64,000 nucleotides of DNA from Jaltomata sinuosa (taxonomy: Eukaryota > Streptophyta > Magnoliopsida > Solanales > Solanaceae): assembly GCA_003996215.1 (NCBI GenBank), contig QJPP01001782.1:310001-374000 (forward strand), in the 5' to 3' direction. How positions within the stretch are numbered: the stretch's first letter is position 1; each line of letters begins with the position of its first letter. Below the pieces are notes generated by a model, which had not been told where the DNA came from, ran no database searches, and worked only from the letters and a program-made list of their open reading frames with translations. Below are positions 34,646-47,342 of this stretch, piece after piece. A program made the position numbers and the translations under genes.

Positions 34646-35986
34646 ACAAGAGCTCGTCCCCTGCAGGTCATGACTAGTGGGCAACCATAAGATCCTTAGC
34701 ATGTGTGTACAGGTTTACTTGATATTCATATGTGTTGGTTCCTTGAGAGGGCTGGGATTCATTGTTACTTGACATACATGTTGGTCCTTGAGTGGCTAGG
34801 TTGGTGTTTTTAAGTGCTAAGGTGGTTTCTTATGTAAACCAGAGTTTCATGTTAGAAGTCATAGATGATGTGCTAGGGATCCTTGGGTGGTCCAGATTAC
34901 TTGCAATATTGACATAGTTATATATGGTCTGTTTACTTATGAAATTGGACATGACTTATATGTTTATTGAATCAGGGTTGTTGACTTAGATTGAGTGAGA
35001 GTGATAGGCCGACTGATGGTGATGTCTGGGCTAGTCGGTAACAGGGTTGACGATGGTGATGTGTCTTCCTTGATTGTCAAGATGGGTAGGCTTGGAGAGT
35101 CTAAGGTTCTTAGAGTGTCAAGGCATGAAAGCATTAAGGGAGTGGGGTGTGTTCTATAATGCCTGAGTTCGCAGGAGATTAAAGTAAGGATGCTTGGGGA
35201 TGAGTGTGTAGAATTCACAGGTAGCATATCTGGTTATTAAGAGCTGTTGATAAAATACTTCTCACTGTGTATCTAACAAGTTATATGCATTCTTTTTAGA
35301 TATTTACATGATGGTCGATCGATGATGTCTACCAGTACGTATTGTTTGTACTGATACTACTCTTGCTATGCCTGTTTGGGTATAGTCTAGTTGCAGGATC
35401 AATTGATGTTTCTCAGGTGATGAGGATGGCAATCTCCAGCAGTTTCTACTCATCTCTTCCTATGATGGGAGTTGTGTCTTATTTCTTTTCCATTTCTCTT
35501 AGTAGCTCTTGAACCTATTCAAACAAGTTCCTAGGGAGGGGTTCCGATTGTATTTTAAAAAGGGTTTCATTGTATTCAAAGATCAAAGACAAGTTTGTTT
35601 GTTTTTTGGCAATAAACTGTAAAATATCACCATACCAACCAAGAATTCAAGAACATATACCTAAGAAGCCCCTAGTCCTCTAAAGACCTTAACAGCAAGA
35701 TTGTAGGAAGAAAATGACTCAACCTCTAGTTACATAAACGCGCAACAAATGCTGCACACCTCCTAAACTTTGGAGAATCACTAAACATATGAATTCTCTC
35801 TACATTTACACTCCTCAACTTCTAAAAAACAAAAGTGGCAGTGACATATTTCTGCCTAAATATTTTCCAATTCCTTGCCTGCCAAATATAGTATAGAGTT
35901 GCTCCAAAAATTGCTCCGCTGATCTCCTTCTTGAATGTGCACCAATGCTTCTGCTGTAGCTTAAGGATTGTAGTCAAAATGCTGGT

Positions 35987-36336
35987 TCATGGTAGTTGCA
36001 AACCACTCCAGGTTCGTACATGCTGCCAGAGCTCCTTGGACCAAGAACACTCAATGCATAGATGTTGGACATTCTCATGGCTACCTAGATTACACAACAC
36101 ACATTTTGTTGTACTGCAATTGATACCCATATCAGCTAGTCTAACTTTTGTCAAAAGTCTTTCCTGTACTTCCAACCAGACCAAGAACCTATGCTTTGGT
36201 AGCATACCCTACTCCAGATTAATCTAGCAGGTAACCATTGTGGCTGACTGCCCAGTAAAGCATTATAGCCCTGAGCCACCGAGTAAATTTCATGCCCTGT
36301 CAAGTTGTAAGTGCCATCAGTATACCAAGTACCCAT
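35987..36336 (-). pseudogene. LINE ORF2 C-terminal zf-RVT domain
   Basis: From 36205: PKHRFLVWLEVQERLLTKVRL and a CxxC...H...C finger (CVLCNLGSHENVQHLCIEC), then KELWQHVRTW. This is the RT zinc-binding domain typical of plant LINE ORF2. The bridge 36336-36151 is in a shifted frame. About 390 bases of 3' untranslated sequence follow to 35591. Confidence 0.85.
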
Positions 36337-36378
36337 ATCCTTCTTTAAACCATGTAACTTTCTCCAATACCAGCTGCT

Positions 36379-38121
36379 AGCTTATGGAGGATCATGGGTC
36401 CAAAAGTCACCATTCTCCTTCATATACACACCATGAACCCACCTGACCCACAATGCTTCCTTCTTATGCATAAGCAACCAAATGAGCTTCCCAATAGATG
36501 CCAAATTCCACACTTTACAATTTTTTATCTGAAGGCCCCCTTGCTTCTTTGGTCTGTAGACTACATCCCAAGCCACCAATGTTGTTTTCCTGCTCTCCTC
36601 AGTACTACCCCACAGAAATGCTCGATATCTTTTATCTACCTCTTTTACCACACTCTGACGCAACACAAAGATAGCCCCCTAGAAGTTATGCATAGCAACC
36701 AGGACTGAGTTAATAATCTGCAGCCTTCCCGCATATGATAAGTGTTGTGTGGCAGTGGACTTGATCCGTGCAATAATCTTCATACTTATCTGATGGCAAT
36801 CAAGCTTGCTCCACCTCTTAGGAGAGAGGGGTAAGCCTAGGTATCTTATAGGGAATACACATGGTTTGAAGCCAGAAATCACTATGAGCTGTTGTTTCAC
36901 ATCCTCTTTCACCCCTGCAACATAAATACTAGACTTGTCTGAATTAGCTTCCATCCCTGAGACATCTGAAAAATGTGCCAGTGATTCCTTAATTTTCCTA
37001 ATGGATGTCTCAGTACCTTTGCAAAAGATCATAATATCATCAGTAAAAATTAGATGATTAAGTTTTAGATCCTTACACATAGGATGATATCTAAAATCTG
37101 GGAGTTGGCCCATTCTGTTAAAGACTCTAGACAGATACTCCATCAGCAGCACAAATAAAAGGGGGGAGATAGGGTCACCCTGCCGCAATCCTCTTTTTCC
37201 ATGGAAGAAACCACACCCTTCACCATTTACCTTTATAGAAAAGCTTGTAGTAGTCACACATGCCATTACTAACTTCCTAAATTTATCAGGAAAGCCATAA
37301 CCAACTAGCATTTCACTCACAAACTCCCAATGAACCATATCATAAGCCTTACACAAATCGATTTTCATTAAACATCTAGGAGTTGTTTGCCTACCATAAT
37401 GTCTCAACAAGTCTTAACAGATAAGCACATTTTGCACCAAGGATCTGCCCTTTACAAAAGCAGCTTGAGTACTATTGACAAGGTGAGGCAGAACTGTAGA
37501 TAGCCTTTTACATAGCAACTTAGAAATATATTTATATAGGACATTGCAACATAAAATAGGCCTGAATTGACTAGTATTATCAGGGTTAGAAACTTTAGGG
37601 ATGAGAGTTATCATAGTGGCATTCAATTGCTTGAGCATTTTCCCATTCTTCAAGAACTCCAAAACAACAGAAGTGACTTTACCCCCCACTACAGGCCAGG
37701 TATCCTTAAAGAAACCTGCAACAAAGCCATCAGGTCCAGGGCTCTTGTTCCTACTCATGCTAAACATAGCTTTCTTTACTTCAGCTGTTGTAAACTCTTT
37801 AATTAGGGAGCATTGTTGTTCCAGACTTAAGACTGGCCCATTCTGCAGGAAAACAGCTTTAGCCTTACTTCGAGCACCCCCACTTTCCCCTAAGAGTTTC
37901 TGATAATAGGTAATAAAAACCTCAGCTAGATGCTCATGCTCAGTCTGCAAAGTACCCTGCTCATCCTTAATGGATAGTACTAATTGCTGCAACTTCTTTT
38001 GCTTAAGTATAGAGAAAAAATACCTGGTGTTATCAACCCCTTGTCTTATCCAAGTGGCCTTGCTTTTCTGAATCAAAAAGGACTCAGCTAGCAAAGAAGA
38101 CCTCTGGAACTTTAGTTGCAT
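36379..38121 (-). pseudogene. LINE ORF2, reverse transcriptase
   Basis: Same frame as the endonuclease, separated by a stop at ~38122-38134. RT: MSRNKSPGPDGFVAGFFKD, MITLIPKVSNPDNTSQFRPI, QAAFVKGRSLVQN, stop at ~37414, MKIDLCKAYDMVHWEFV, GKRGLRQGDPISPLLFVL and active site HLIFTDDIMIFCKG (both Asp present). A stop after MHNF at 36679, then the thumb/connection region LVAWDVVYRPKKQGGLQIKN to 36382. At least four breaks in one long frame. Confidence 0.9.
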
Positions 38122-38133
38122 CTCTCTCTCCTG

Positions 38134-39117
38134 TTACTGAAGTTGTGTATCTAAAGGTTGTAGCTGTAATGCCATTTGAGCATGTTTCAGCCTCTCTCTG
38201 TTCTCTTGGGCCTCCTGCACTATGTTACTAAAGTTTTGCTTATGCAACACCTTTAAAGCCTTCTTGAGTATCTTTAACTTCCTTACCACCTGGTACATTT
38301 CATAACCTACAATATTCATCTGCCAAACCTCTTGGATAATCTTTAGAAAATCATCATGTTGACTCCACATGTTACAGTACTTGAAAGTTGCCTTCCTCCT
38401 AGGAGTAGTATGTAGCAGATCCACCACTACAGGACAGTGATCAATGACCCCCTCAGGAAGAAAATATACATGGAAATTTGGCATAATATCCCACCACTCT
38501 TCATTCACAAACACCCAGTCAATATGAGAAAAAACTCTATTTATACTTTGTTTATCACTCCAAGTATACGTGCATCCAGTACTGGGAAGTTCAGTTAATT
38601 CACATCCATCAAGACAATTCTGGAAGTCAACCACCTCACAGTGTGTGACAGGGTTACCTCCAGGACGATGGTCTTGATGTAATACAACATTAAACTCTCC
38701 AAGCACTAGCCAAGGGGCAGCACTAGACCTACCTACTTGATCCAGGTAACTCCACAAAGGCCTCCTTTCCTCCTTTGTATTGAACGCATAAACAAAATTC
38801 ACCCTAAAATGTAGTTGCATAGGCTTATATCTAACCATGCAAGTCACAGCTTGTGTCATCTCAGTTATACCCACCACATCATACCAGTCAGGTCTCCACA
38901 CAATAGTCACTCTACCATTATAATGAGACACATGATTACTCATATACCTCCACCCCACAAACATTTTATTGATGATCCACTCAACTTTATTACCTTTAAT
39001 TCTAGATTCTAACAACCCAACTAAACCTACATCTTGTGATTTGGAGAGGAGTAACACCTATTTCTGCTTATTGAGACCATTTAGGCATCTAGTATTCCAA
39101 TTAATGAGCTTTACCAT
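38134..39117 (-). pseudogene. LINE ORF2, endonuclease domain
   Basis: ATG at 39117 opens with KLINWNTRCLNGLNKQK and hits a TAG at 39058-39060, after which the same frame continues. APE-type endonuclease motifs: Asn in NWNTR, Glu in GLLESRIK, LVLGEFNVV (usual GDFN, so the catalytic-type Asp is Glu), YTWSDKQ, and DHCPVVV near the end. The domain nicks the target DNA to prime reverse transcription. The stop and the GEFN change indicate loss of function. Confidence 0.88.
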
Positions 39118-39212
39118 CTCTACCAGGGTCAATGGCCTCCACCCCAATATTATTCCCTACCTCCCCTCCCATACTATTTTCACCCTTTTCAGGACTCAAA
39201 TGTTTGAACACA

Positions 39213-40518
39213 TTATTCACCTGGATCCTTTATTGTTGTATGATCCCAGGAGTTGTAGTCTTTAGTGGTTAAATCCAACCCTGTGCACCATATTTCCCTT
39301 GATTCTTGTGCCATTTGTTGTGATTGCCAGTCCCCACCACTTTTTTTCCTTTCCTGGTATCTCTGACCCCCTGCTCCCCCTCTTGTTTCCCCCCCCCCCC
39401 CCGAACTATTCCCCAAGACTGAATCCTCTTGGGGAGGATGCTCAGAATCCTGCTTCCTACGTGAATCAGCAGAGTGCCATACTTCTTGCAGATTGTACAT
39501 AGGGAAGGCTTCCAATCATAGGCGACCTTTTTTTCTACCAATACACCTTTTTCATTTTTGAAATAGATCAATTCTGGAAATTGATCCCCCACCTTAACTT
39601 CCACAAGAAGCTTCGTAAAGTTAAGACCAAGCTTTTTCTCAGTGTTCTTGTCAGCCATTGGAGGTTTCCCCACCAAACTACCAATCTTGCTCAGCCCTTT
39701 GATACTCCAATATTTGAAGTCTAGTCCAGGTAGCTTGATCCAAATTGGAACAGAAAATAATTCCTCTCTAGTGAATTCCATCTCAGCAGTCCAGGCATTT
39801 ACAATAAAAGGTTTCCTCTCAAAATGGTATATCCCTCCTTGCAAAACTTCCTCCTTCCCTTCCTCCGAATCAAATTTCACAATTACAATCCCATTCTTCA
39901 ACATGGCAATTTTTTTTATGCATATTTCCCCCAAATCCTTTGGATAAACCCATTGAGCACATTAAAAAGAGGGTGAGCTCCCAGGACATAACACACAATA
40001 GCACTTCTCCAATACTCCACCTCTGAGCTAATATCCTCTTCCTCTATTTCCACCACTAGTTGATCCCCCACTATTTTCGGGCTCACATACTCCAATTTGA
40101 ATCCAGCATTAGACAATTTCCCTATGTCAAAACTATCCCATATAGAAGCACCAATTACATTAGATTTGACTCCACTCTGCTCATCAAGCTCAACTTTATC
40201 AGCCCATGATTTTCTCCCAGTAGGAGGAGACTGTACAGCCTAATCCCATTCCTGTAGTCGTTTCTTCAACGAGACAGGTTAGGTAGTAAGTCTCCCCGGC
40301 CTCGTAGCTGAATTACCACCATTTGAACCTCCTCCAGTATCCCCAGTTAACAAACTCCCCTGTATTTCCATAGCAGTAGGAACTACTGTTCCATTGATAG
40401 TAGCTTCAGTCCCTCCCTTGGCCTTTCTTCCAGGACCTCCCCCTTTGCGAACACCCTCTTCCACATTAGCATGAATGATTTCGGTCGCTGGCTTCGTACC
40501 CTTAAGCCTCCGTCCCAT
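39213..40518 (-). pseudogene. LINE ORF1: DUF4283-type RNA-binding protein with zinc knuckle
   Basis: ATG at 40518 (MGRRLKGTKPATE). A stop falls at ~40279, then ILSRVEYW-type DUF4283 sequence follows (40116-39916: SEVEYWRSAIVCYVLGAHP). A shift at ~39920 leads to KIAMLKNGIVIVKFDSEEGK and WTAEMEFTREELFSVPIWIK. The knuckle begins WKPSLCTICKKYG and is broken by a frameshift inside it; the rest (HSADSRR) is in another frame from 39515. A run of 14 C at 39389-39402 gives a poly-Gly stretch. ORF1 of plant L1-like LINEs packages the RNA. Confidence 0.85.
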
Positions 40519-40717
40519 AGTGGCACACGTTTAGGCTAACATGCTGAGAGGATTTCAGGATAACCATCGGCTGCCTCCAACAGGTTTTATTTTCATAAAG
40601 TCAAATGTTATGTTTTCTTATTGACTTTTGCATACATGTTTTAATGGGTTGGTAAGGGTTCTCCTATCTAGGTGATTTAGAGTAGGTGTCTACACGATCC
40701 GATAATGGATCATGACA

Positions 40718-41482
40718 ATTTGGTACTAGAGCCTAGGTTACCGGTCTCCCTGTATAAAAGCAAATATCGAATAGAGTCATGCGAATTGGTGTATTGACGT
40801 CCACATCTAATCTTTGGGGAGCTATAAATTGTTCTAGGAAATTGTTTCACATCTTGCTTCCTTTTGTATGGTCTATTGCTTACTTTTATGGATTGAGTCC
40901 AATTGGTATCTCTTAATTTCAATTGGTATCTTAACTAAGTAAATGAATGTCGTTGACTCCGGCTGAAATGATACAAGCAAGGGAAGTTGGAATCGAGAAG
41001 GTTCCAATTGGTATCTGGCTACAGAGGCTATGTAAAGGCATGGATAATAGGCTAATGATTATTCATGAGGCGAGTAAAGAAAGGAGATAAACATTGTCCA
41101 GAACATGCCCCAAATGGGGGCAAACCCAAAAACAATAATAGTGTATAAATATGGGAGGGGGAGTAGGGATGATATGCACAAAAGGCCCTAGACGGATGCA
41201 CTATACCATCATGGGCTATCGGGCGGGGTCCTTTGTCTTTGCATCTCTCAATAAGGGAAACTCTTTCATATCCTCTGGCTCCAACTGGGGAAGCTCCTCA
41301 TCAGGGACGGTGTAGCTAAATATGACCTTCATGGTCTTCCACATCCGTGCTAGCAGGAGGTCCTGGGAGCGCCTCTTCCTCTATTCTTCCTCAAGATCTC
41401 TGCGGAGTGTTGCATAGTCCTAGGCAGGGGGGGTGGGGCTGCAACTCCAAGAGGAGAATTCTCCATAAATCTCCTAACCATC
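40718..41482 (+). other. X primer site and left internal region, non-coding
   Basis: TGGTACTAGAGCC at 40721-40733 is a slightly mutated iMet primer site three bases after the LTR end. The rest has no gag or pol similarity. It holds three copies of aattggtatct (40901, 40921, 41006). From about 41100 to 41482 the minus strand is the decayed tail of the antisense ORF that starts at 54887. Confidence 0.75.
41478..41482. repeat. Probable target duplication of Y, left copy (ccatc)
   Basis: The right flank of Y at 53970-53974 is tcacc. The pair differs at two positions, both C/T, so an ancestral ccacc with one C-to-T change in each copy is plausible. Confidence 0.5.
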
Positions 41483-43698
41483 TACCATGACCTAAACCAC
41501 TGTGAGTGGCACCCACTCAGAACCCCCGGTGAGCGAACCAAGTAACCCAGCCAACACTTACAAAAACTAAGCAGCTAAAACTAGTTGCATTGAGTAAAAT
41601 TAAGAATTCATATCTAAAACAATTAAAAAGAGAATCCTACAGAAAATACCACTAAAATCTCAAAGTCGTGTACCAAAACATTTAACAAGTCTAAAGTACA
41701 AGGATACAACCTCAAAAGAAAAGTAATATGTGTCTGAACAATCGACTAGAAAAAATAGACGAATCTATGGCAGCCTGGAAGAAGTAGCTCACCCTTAGAT
41801 TCAGATAACGCTTGTGTCACAGCTGAGGTCGCATAGCAGATGTCGGAATATGCTTTTTACTCACAAAAAAGAGAGCAAGTGTAGTATCAATACACAAAAT
41901 CAATAGTGTACTGGTAGGATCATTGGCCAGCTCCAAACATACGAAATATGAACAAATAACTAAAACATAGTATAACAAAATAGAACATGTAAATCCAAGA
42001 CAGTGAGTGTAAATAAAACTCTCAGTCATTAATTAACATATCAACCATATATACCATATCCATGAACCACCACAAGAACAACTTTAAATAAGATTCAACA
42101 TAACCTTTAAATACTCGGACCACCCAAGGATCCCCAAGACATCATCTATGGTGTTTAACAAGCAACCTCGGTCTGTATAAAAACCGTTACATTATTTAAA
42201 CATAGCAACAAGGCCACTCATAGATCAATAGGAAATAAATACATCACAACAATTAACCCGGTTCACTCATGGAACCAACACAAGGAAGAATAAACAAACA
42301 TGTACCAGGTGTGGTACCCAAGCCAACCATCATAGAACCTATACCAGGCATGGTACCCGAGCCAATCAATAGATATCCCATACTAGGCGTGGTACCCAAG
42401 CCAACTGATAAACCTATACCAAGCGTGGTACTAGGGCCAACCAAAGAATCACAGATATCATTCAATCACAGGCACAATGAATACAACCACACTTGTAAAA
42501 CCAACAAGCACTAAACAAGATCATTGCACGGGATTGACAACCAGATATCACTTCACATTAAGTTCCTTATTCCCTAAAACATGCAATGTACAGAAATACT
42601 ATGTAATAGTTAATATGCATATATAATGCATTTTGGAAAACAATCAACCATCACCTACCTCAAATTATGCCTGAGTGCTCTACTGAACATGAGCCTTCCC
42701 CTTTCTTAGGTCTCTAGCTTGCTCTGAGTCTAAAATAAACACATAATCAACCAAAGATGGCCTAATTATCCCCGGATTATATTCAAATCCTAATCCCCAG
42801 GCCAAATCCATGATCGTTCCACCCATCCCAGGTCTTTCCCGTTATTAATTCACTTAGAACTACCATTTTTATGGTTACATTTAGCTAATTATGATAAAGT
42901 AATCATGAATAAGCAATTATATACAAAACCCCTAGTTTCTACACCCTAGAACCCTTGTTACATCGGATTCTTCCACCTTAGGTCAAGCCAAACCCTCCCC
43001 CAAGACCGCAACTACCGATTCTAAATGATAGCAATCATAGTACTAAGTTAGGGAAGCAAAATACTTACCTTTACGATGAAGTTTGGTGGGAAAATGGTAA
43101 AAATCGCCCCTCTTCACCTCTGCCCTTTTTAAAAATAATCTTGAGAATTTCTGAATATTTTTGAGGAAGTTTCTGCATTTACTATGACTTATTCTACTAT
43201 AGCGATCCTTACTTCTCTATAGCAATGCCACCATAGCGGAAGCCGCCCACGATAGTGGGGTTGACCACTTTGACTTCCACTATAGCAGGAATTTCTCCGC
43301 TATAGCGATCATTGCCATCACGGCATGTCAACTGCTATAACGGTTGACATGGTACAGAATCTCGGGAATCCTCCCAGATTTTCCCATTTTATAACCCACC
43401 TTCAAACCTTGAAATTTTGAACCAACCCTTTCACGTCAAGTTTGATATCGGGAGTTCTACTCACCCGAATTCACTTCTGAAAAGTCCTATGGACTCCTTA
43501 ACATCTTAGCTAAAAGAAAATCTAGCTCAACCTTAGTCATTTTACCCAATTATTTTCTGGATTTCCCTAGACCTTACCTTGCTCAGAAATTATCCGAGAC
43601 TGGACTAGCCCAAAATTTCCAACTCCCAAACCTGGAAGTTTTCTTACCCATTTCTTTGCACGAATAGTTCGCCCATAATGATAAAACAGGTCATTACA
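41483..43698 (-). repeat. Y 3' LTR (2216 bp)
   Basis: Plus-strand edges are taccatgacc (TG.. mutated) and ggtcattaca. It is homologous to 51778-53969. It contains the GGTACC minisatellite (42300-42440) and CGCTATAGCG-type words (43190-43345). Confidence 0.9.
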
Positions 43699-43863
43699 AC
43701 AGATACCAATTTGCCCATCGTTCATCCCAGAATGATCAAACATGAAAAAGTTAAGCTAAAAGCAGAAAAGGGTAGTACCTGAATCCTCAAACAAGTGAGG
43801 GTACTTGTCTCGCATGTCCTTCTAAGTTTACCAAGTGGCCTCCTCAATCGGATGATGCTTCTA

Positions 43864-45306
43864 TTAAAGTTTTACTGATCTAATTTCTTTTATCCTCAAT
43901 TTTTGGACATCCCGATCAAGAATAACAACTGGCTCCTCTTCATACTGAAGGTCCTTGTCTAACAAGACCGAATCCCATCTAATGATGTACTCCCCATCCC
44001 CATGGTATCTCTTTAGCATGGATACATGGAAAACTAGATGAACTCTGGATAAATTAGGTGGCAATACTAACCTGTAAGCTATTGGTCCTACAATCTAGAG
44101 AACCTCAAATGGACCAATATACCGAGGGCTTAACTTGACCCTCTTGCCAAACCACATTACCCCTTTCATTGGTGACACCTTCAACAGAACCTGTTCACCA
44201 ACTTGAAATGCCATATCCCTTACCTTGCGATCCGCTTACTCCTTTTGCCTGCTTTTGGCTGCCAATAACTTGGTTTGAATTCCCCTTACCTTTTCCTGAG
44301 CTTCCTTCACCAAGTCAACACTCAAGTATTTCACATCGCCTTTCTCGAACCACCCTATGGGTGATCTATATCCCCTCCCATAAAGTGCCTCAAATGGTGC
44401 CATGTCAATACTGGAGTGATAGTTGTTGTTGTATGAGAACTCACACAATGGTAAAAACTGATCCTAATGTCCCCCAAAATTGATCACACATGCTCTTAGC
44501 ATGTCCTCCAAGTCCTAAATCATCCTCTCTGACTGGCTATCTATCTGAGGATAAAAAACTATGCTAAAAGTGAGTTGGGTGCCCAATTTATTATGTAACT
44601 TGCCCCAGAACTTGGAAGTAAACTGTGTACATCTATCTGAAATAATGGAGAGTGGAACCCCGTGCAATCTCACAATCTCCTTGATATAAATCTTGACCAA
44701 CTATTGGAAATTATGATCCACCCTAACCGGAATGAAATGAGCTGACTTGTTCAGCCTGTCTATGATGACCCAAATGGAGTCATACTTCCCCAAGGTCGTA
44801 GAAAGACCCACCATGAAATCCATGGCTATCTTTTCCCACTTTTATTCAGGAATGGACATCCTTTGAAGCAATCCTACAGGTCTTTGATGCTCATATTTCA
44901 CCTGCTGATAATTTTGACACTTAGACACATAGTCAGATATGTCTCTCTTCATCCCAGGCCACCAATAAAGTCACTTCAGATCCCGATACATTTTGGTTAT
45001 GCCTGGATGAATTGAGTACCACAAACTATGATCTTCTGCCAACATATTTTGAACTAAATCATCAACCCGGGGAACACAAATTTGCCTTCTAAAAGTCAAT
45101 ACCTCACACACATCAAGTATGGTGTCTAGGGCCTCCCCAGATAACACCTTCTTCTGTAGCTCATTCAATTGTGCGTCCTTAAACTGTTTGGCCTTGATAT
45201 CCTCTATAAATGCGAGTTTGACCTCAATACTGGCCAACACTCTACCCTTTTCTAAGATGCCCAACTGCATGAACATGGTATCTAGAGTCTGAATCTCTTT
45301 AGCCAA
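43864..45306 (-). pseudogene. Y integrase and chromodomain
   Basis: From 45306: linker LGILEKGRVLASIEVKLAF, HHCC finger region (YSIHPGITKMYRDLK), broken core, then EIVRLHGVPLSIISDRCTQF and QIDSQSERMI (44700-44515). EFSYNNNYHSSIDMAPFEAL follows (44448-44236), then HLVFHVSMLKRYHGDGEYII and a chromodomain start EEEPVVILDRDVQKLRIKEI (44064-43864). Multiple stops and frameshifts between segments. The first core Asp region lies in the shifted part at 44970-44700. Confidence 0.85.
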
Positions 45307-45468
45307 GGGTCATTTAGACACCCCCAAACAAGCCAAACTGCCCATGCTAACTACTTTTTGGCTCAATATATCTGCCATCACATTGGCCTTACTCGAAAGA
45401 TACTAGATGGTCACGTCATAATCTTTCAACAACTTCATCCACCTCCTCTATCTCAGGTTCAAATCCTT

Positions 45469-45909
45469 CTATGTAGACACATATTGCAGGTTATGATGGC
45501 CTATGAACAACTCACACTCGATACCATAGAGGTCGTATCTCCAGATCTTGAGTGCAAAGATCACTGTTGCCAACTCCAAATCGTGGGTTGGGTAGTTCTT
45601 TTCATGGGGCTTCAATTTCCTTGAAGCATATGCTATAACATTATTTTCCTGCATCAATACAGCACCCAAACCCGAATGTAAGGCATCACAAAACACAATG
45701 AAATCCTTACGCTTAACTGGAGATGATAGGATAGGAGTTGTAGTCAGAAGGGTCTTGAGCTGTTGGAAGCTCTCCTCACACTTGTCAGACAAAATAAAAG
45801 GTACCTCATTCTGAGTCAATTTTGTCAAGTGGGTAGCAATGGAAGCAATGTTCTTGACAAACCTGCGGTAATATCCCACAAGACCCACAAAACTCCTAAC
45901 TCCAGTCAT
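45469..45909 (-). pseudogene. Y RT connection and RNase H
   Basis: GVRSFVGLVGYYRRFVKNIA (connection), then RNase H with IVFCDALHSGLGAVLMQ, HDLELATVIFALKIW and LFIGHHNLQYV, where the third Asp (usual TDH) is Gly. Catalysis would be lost. Confidence 0.87.
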
Positions 45910-46123
45910 AGAGCTAGGTTGGACCTAACTATTAACTGCCTCAATCTTTTTGGGATCCACCATCATTCTTTTTTATGAAACCAGATGCCCTAAGAAAGCA
46001 ACCAAAGACAACTAAAATTCACACTTCAAGAACTTGGCATACAATTTTTGGTGCCTCTATATCCCCAGAACAATGCGAAGATGCTCTGTGTGCTCTTCCT
46101 TACTCTTAGAGTAAATCAGAATA

Positions 46124-46978
46124 TCATCTATAAATACAATCACAAAGGAGTCCAAATATGACACCATTCATCAAACTCATGAAAGTGGTTGGCGCATTGG
46201 TCAACCCAAACGACATTACCAGGAACTCATAATGCCCATACCGAGTCATGAACATCATCTTAGGTATGTCCTCAGGCCTAATCTTTAGTTGATGATACCC
46301 CAACTTCAATTCAATTTTAGAAAATACCGATGTACCCTGCAACTGATCAAAAAGGTCGTTTATGTGAGGTAAAGGATACTTATTCAAGAGGGTAACCTTG
46401 TTCAACTGCCTATAGCCTATACACATCCTCATACTATCGTCCTTCTTCTTCACAAACAAGACCAGAGCACCCCAAGGTGAAGCACTGGGATGAATAAATC
46501 TTTTATCTAGAAGTTCGTGAAGCTGAGGTTTAAGTTCCCTCAACTCTGCTAGAACCATATGATAAGGAGGAATAGAGAATGGGTGAGTGACCGACTCTAA
46601 ATCTATACAAAAATCAATGTCCCTGTCTAAAGGCATACCAGGCAAATCCGTCGGGAATACCTCCTGAAATTCATAAACCACTTGAATGGATTCAATGGAA
46701 AGAGACTCAGCACTAACATCTCGAAAGTGAGCCAAGAAGGCTGAACAACCTTTCCCCACTAGCTTCCTAGCCCGAACAAATGGTATAATCTTCACCGGCT
46801 TAATCCTATACATACCTTCCCACTCTAGCCTATCCTTACCCAAAATCTCTAGAGTTACCATATTAAAATTATAATTCAATACAGTATGATATTGAGACAG
46901 CCAAGTTATACCCCAAATAACATCAAAATCCAGCATATCTAGAATGAACAAATCTACCCCAAGTCTGAAAACCCACAA
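46124..46978 (-). pseudogene. Y protease end and RT
   Basis: One frame from DLFILDMLDFDVIWGITWLS (end of protease) through RARKLVGKGCSAFLAHFRDV, IDFCIDLESVTHPFSIPPYH, LFVKKKDDSMRMCIGYRQLN (the usual CIDYRQLN has Gly for Asp), to GHYEFLVMSFGLTNAPTTFM. A frameshift just before the active site ends it at 46124. The active-site Asp pair is still readable in the shifted frame at about 46120-46130. Confidence 0.88.
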
Positions 46979-47337
46979 ACATCACAGAGCAAGTACGATA
47001 CATATAGGTCATTACCACAAACTCACCAACTGGGTAGAAATATGAATAGGGAAATCAAGGACATCACAAATCAATTTCAAACCTAAGGCAAATTTAATAG
47101 GTACATATGAATATGTGGAACCTGGATCAAATAAAATAGAAGCCATTCGGTCATAGACTAGAATTATATATGTTATCATTGCACTGGATGCCTCGGCCTT
47201 AGACTTTCATGGGAGGACATAATAATGGGCTCTGTCATCAATCCGGGCAACCTCTCTAGCTGGTTTCACCACTCCCCTTCTCGCATTACCATTACCCCTG
47301 TTTCCATGGCCTCTCTGAAAATTCCCTCTCCCAGGGT
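46979..47337 (-). pseudogene. Y gag tail and protease active-site region
   Basis: Minus-strand reading gives a Gly/Arg/Asn-rich gag tail (RGHGNRGNGNARRGV), a stop, then AMITYIILVYDRMASILFDP and the GSTYS protease block near 47120. No CCHC knuckle is readable. It is adjacent to the TRIM insertion. Confidence 0.75.
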
Positions 47338-47342
47338 GCCCC
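47338..47342. repeat. Duplication gcccc, left copy (TRIM plus Z composite)
   Basis: Matches 50255-50259. It flanks the TRIM and the Z solo LTR together. Confidence 0.75.

Larger units (their letters stand above)
35591..40581 (-). mobile_element. LINE (non-LTR retrotransposon) in X 5' LTR
   Basis: A 5 kb element with two broken ORFs on the minus strand. The 3' end (low coordinates) has an A-rich tail, seen as gtttgtttgtttttt at 35593-35607. X sequence stops after gatcaaagac (35590) and resumes near 40582 (ttttattttcataaag), as the 3' LTR copy at 58131-58160 shows. A clear target duplication is not visible; acaag / acagg at the two edges is the best candidate. It is nearly full length because the ORF1 ATG lies ~60 bases from the 5' edge. 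Confidence 0.9.
21797..40717 (+). repeat. X 5' LTR in three pieces: 21797-21889, 33413-35590, ~40582-40717
   Basis: The pieces are colinear with 55968-58277. T2 interrupts 93 bases from the start and the LINE near the end. It contains the TGACGTCA site (33448-33455), CGCTATAGCG-type words, a GGTACC minisatellite (34490-34645) and ends ggatcatgaca before the primer site. No gene. Confidence 0.88.
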
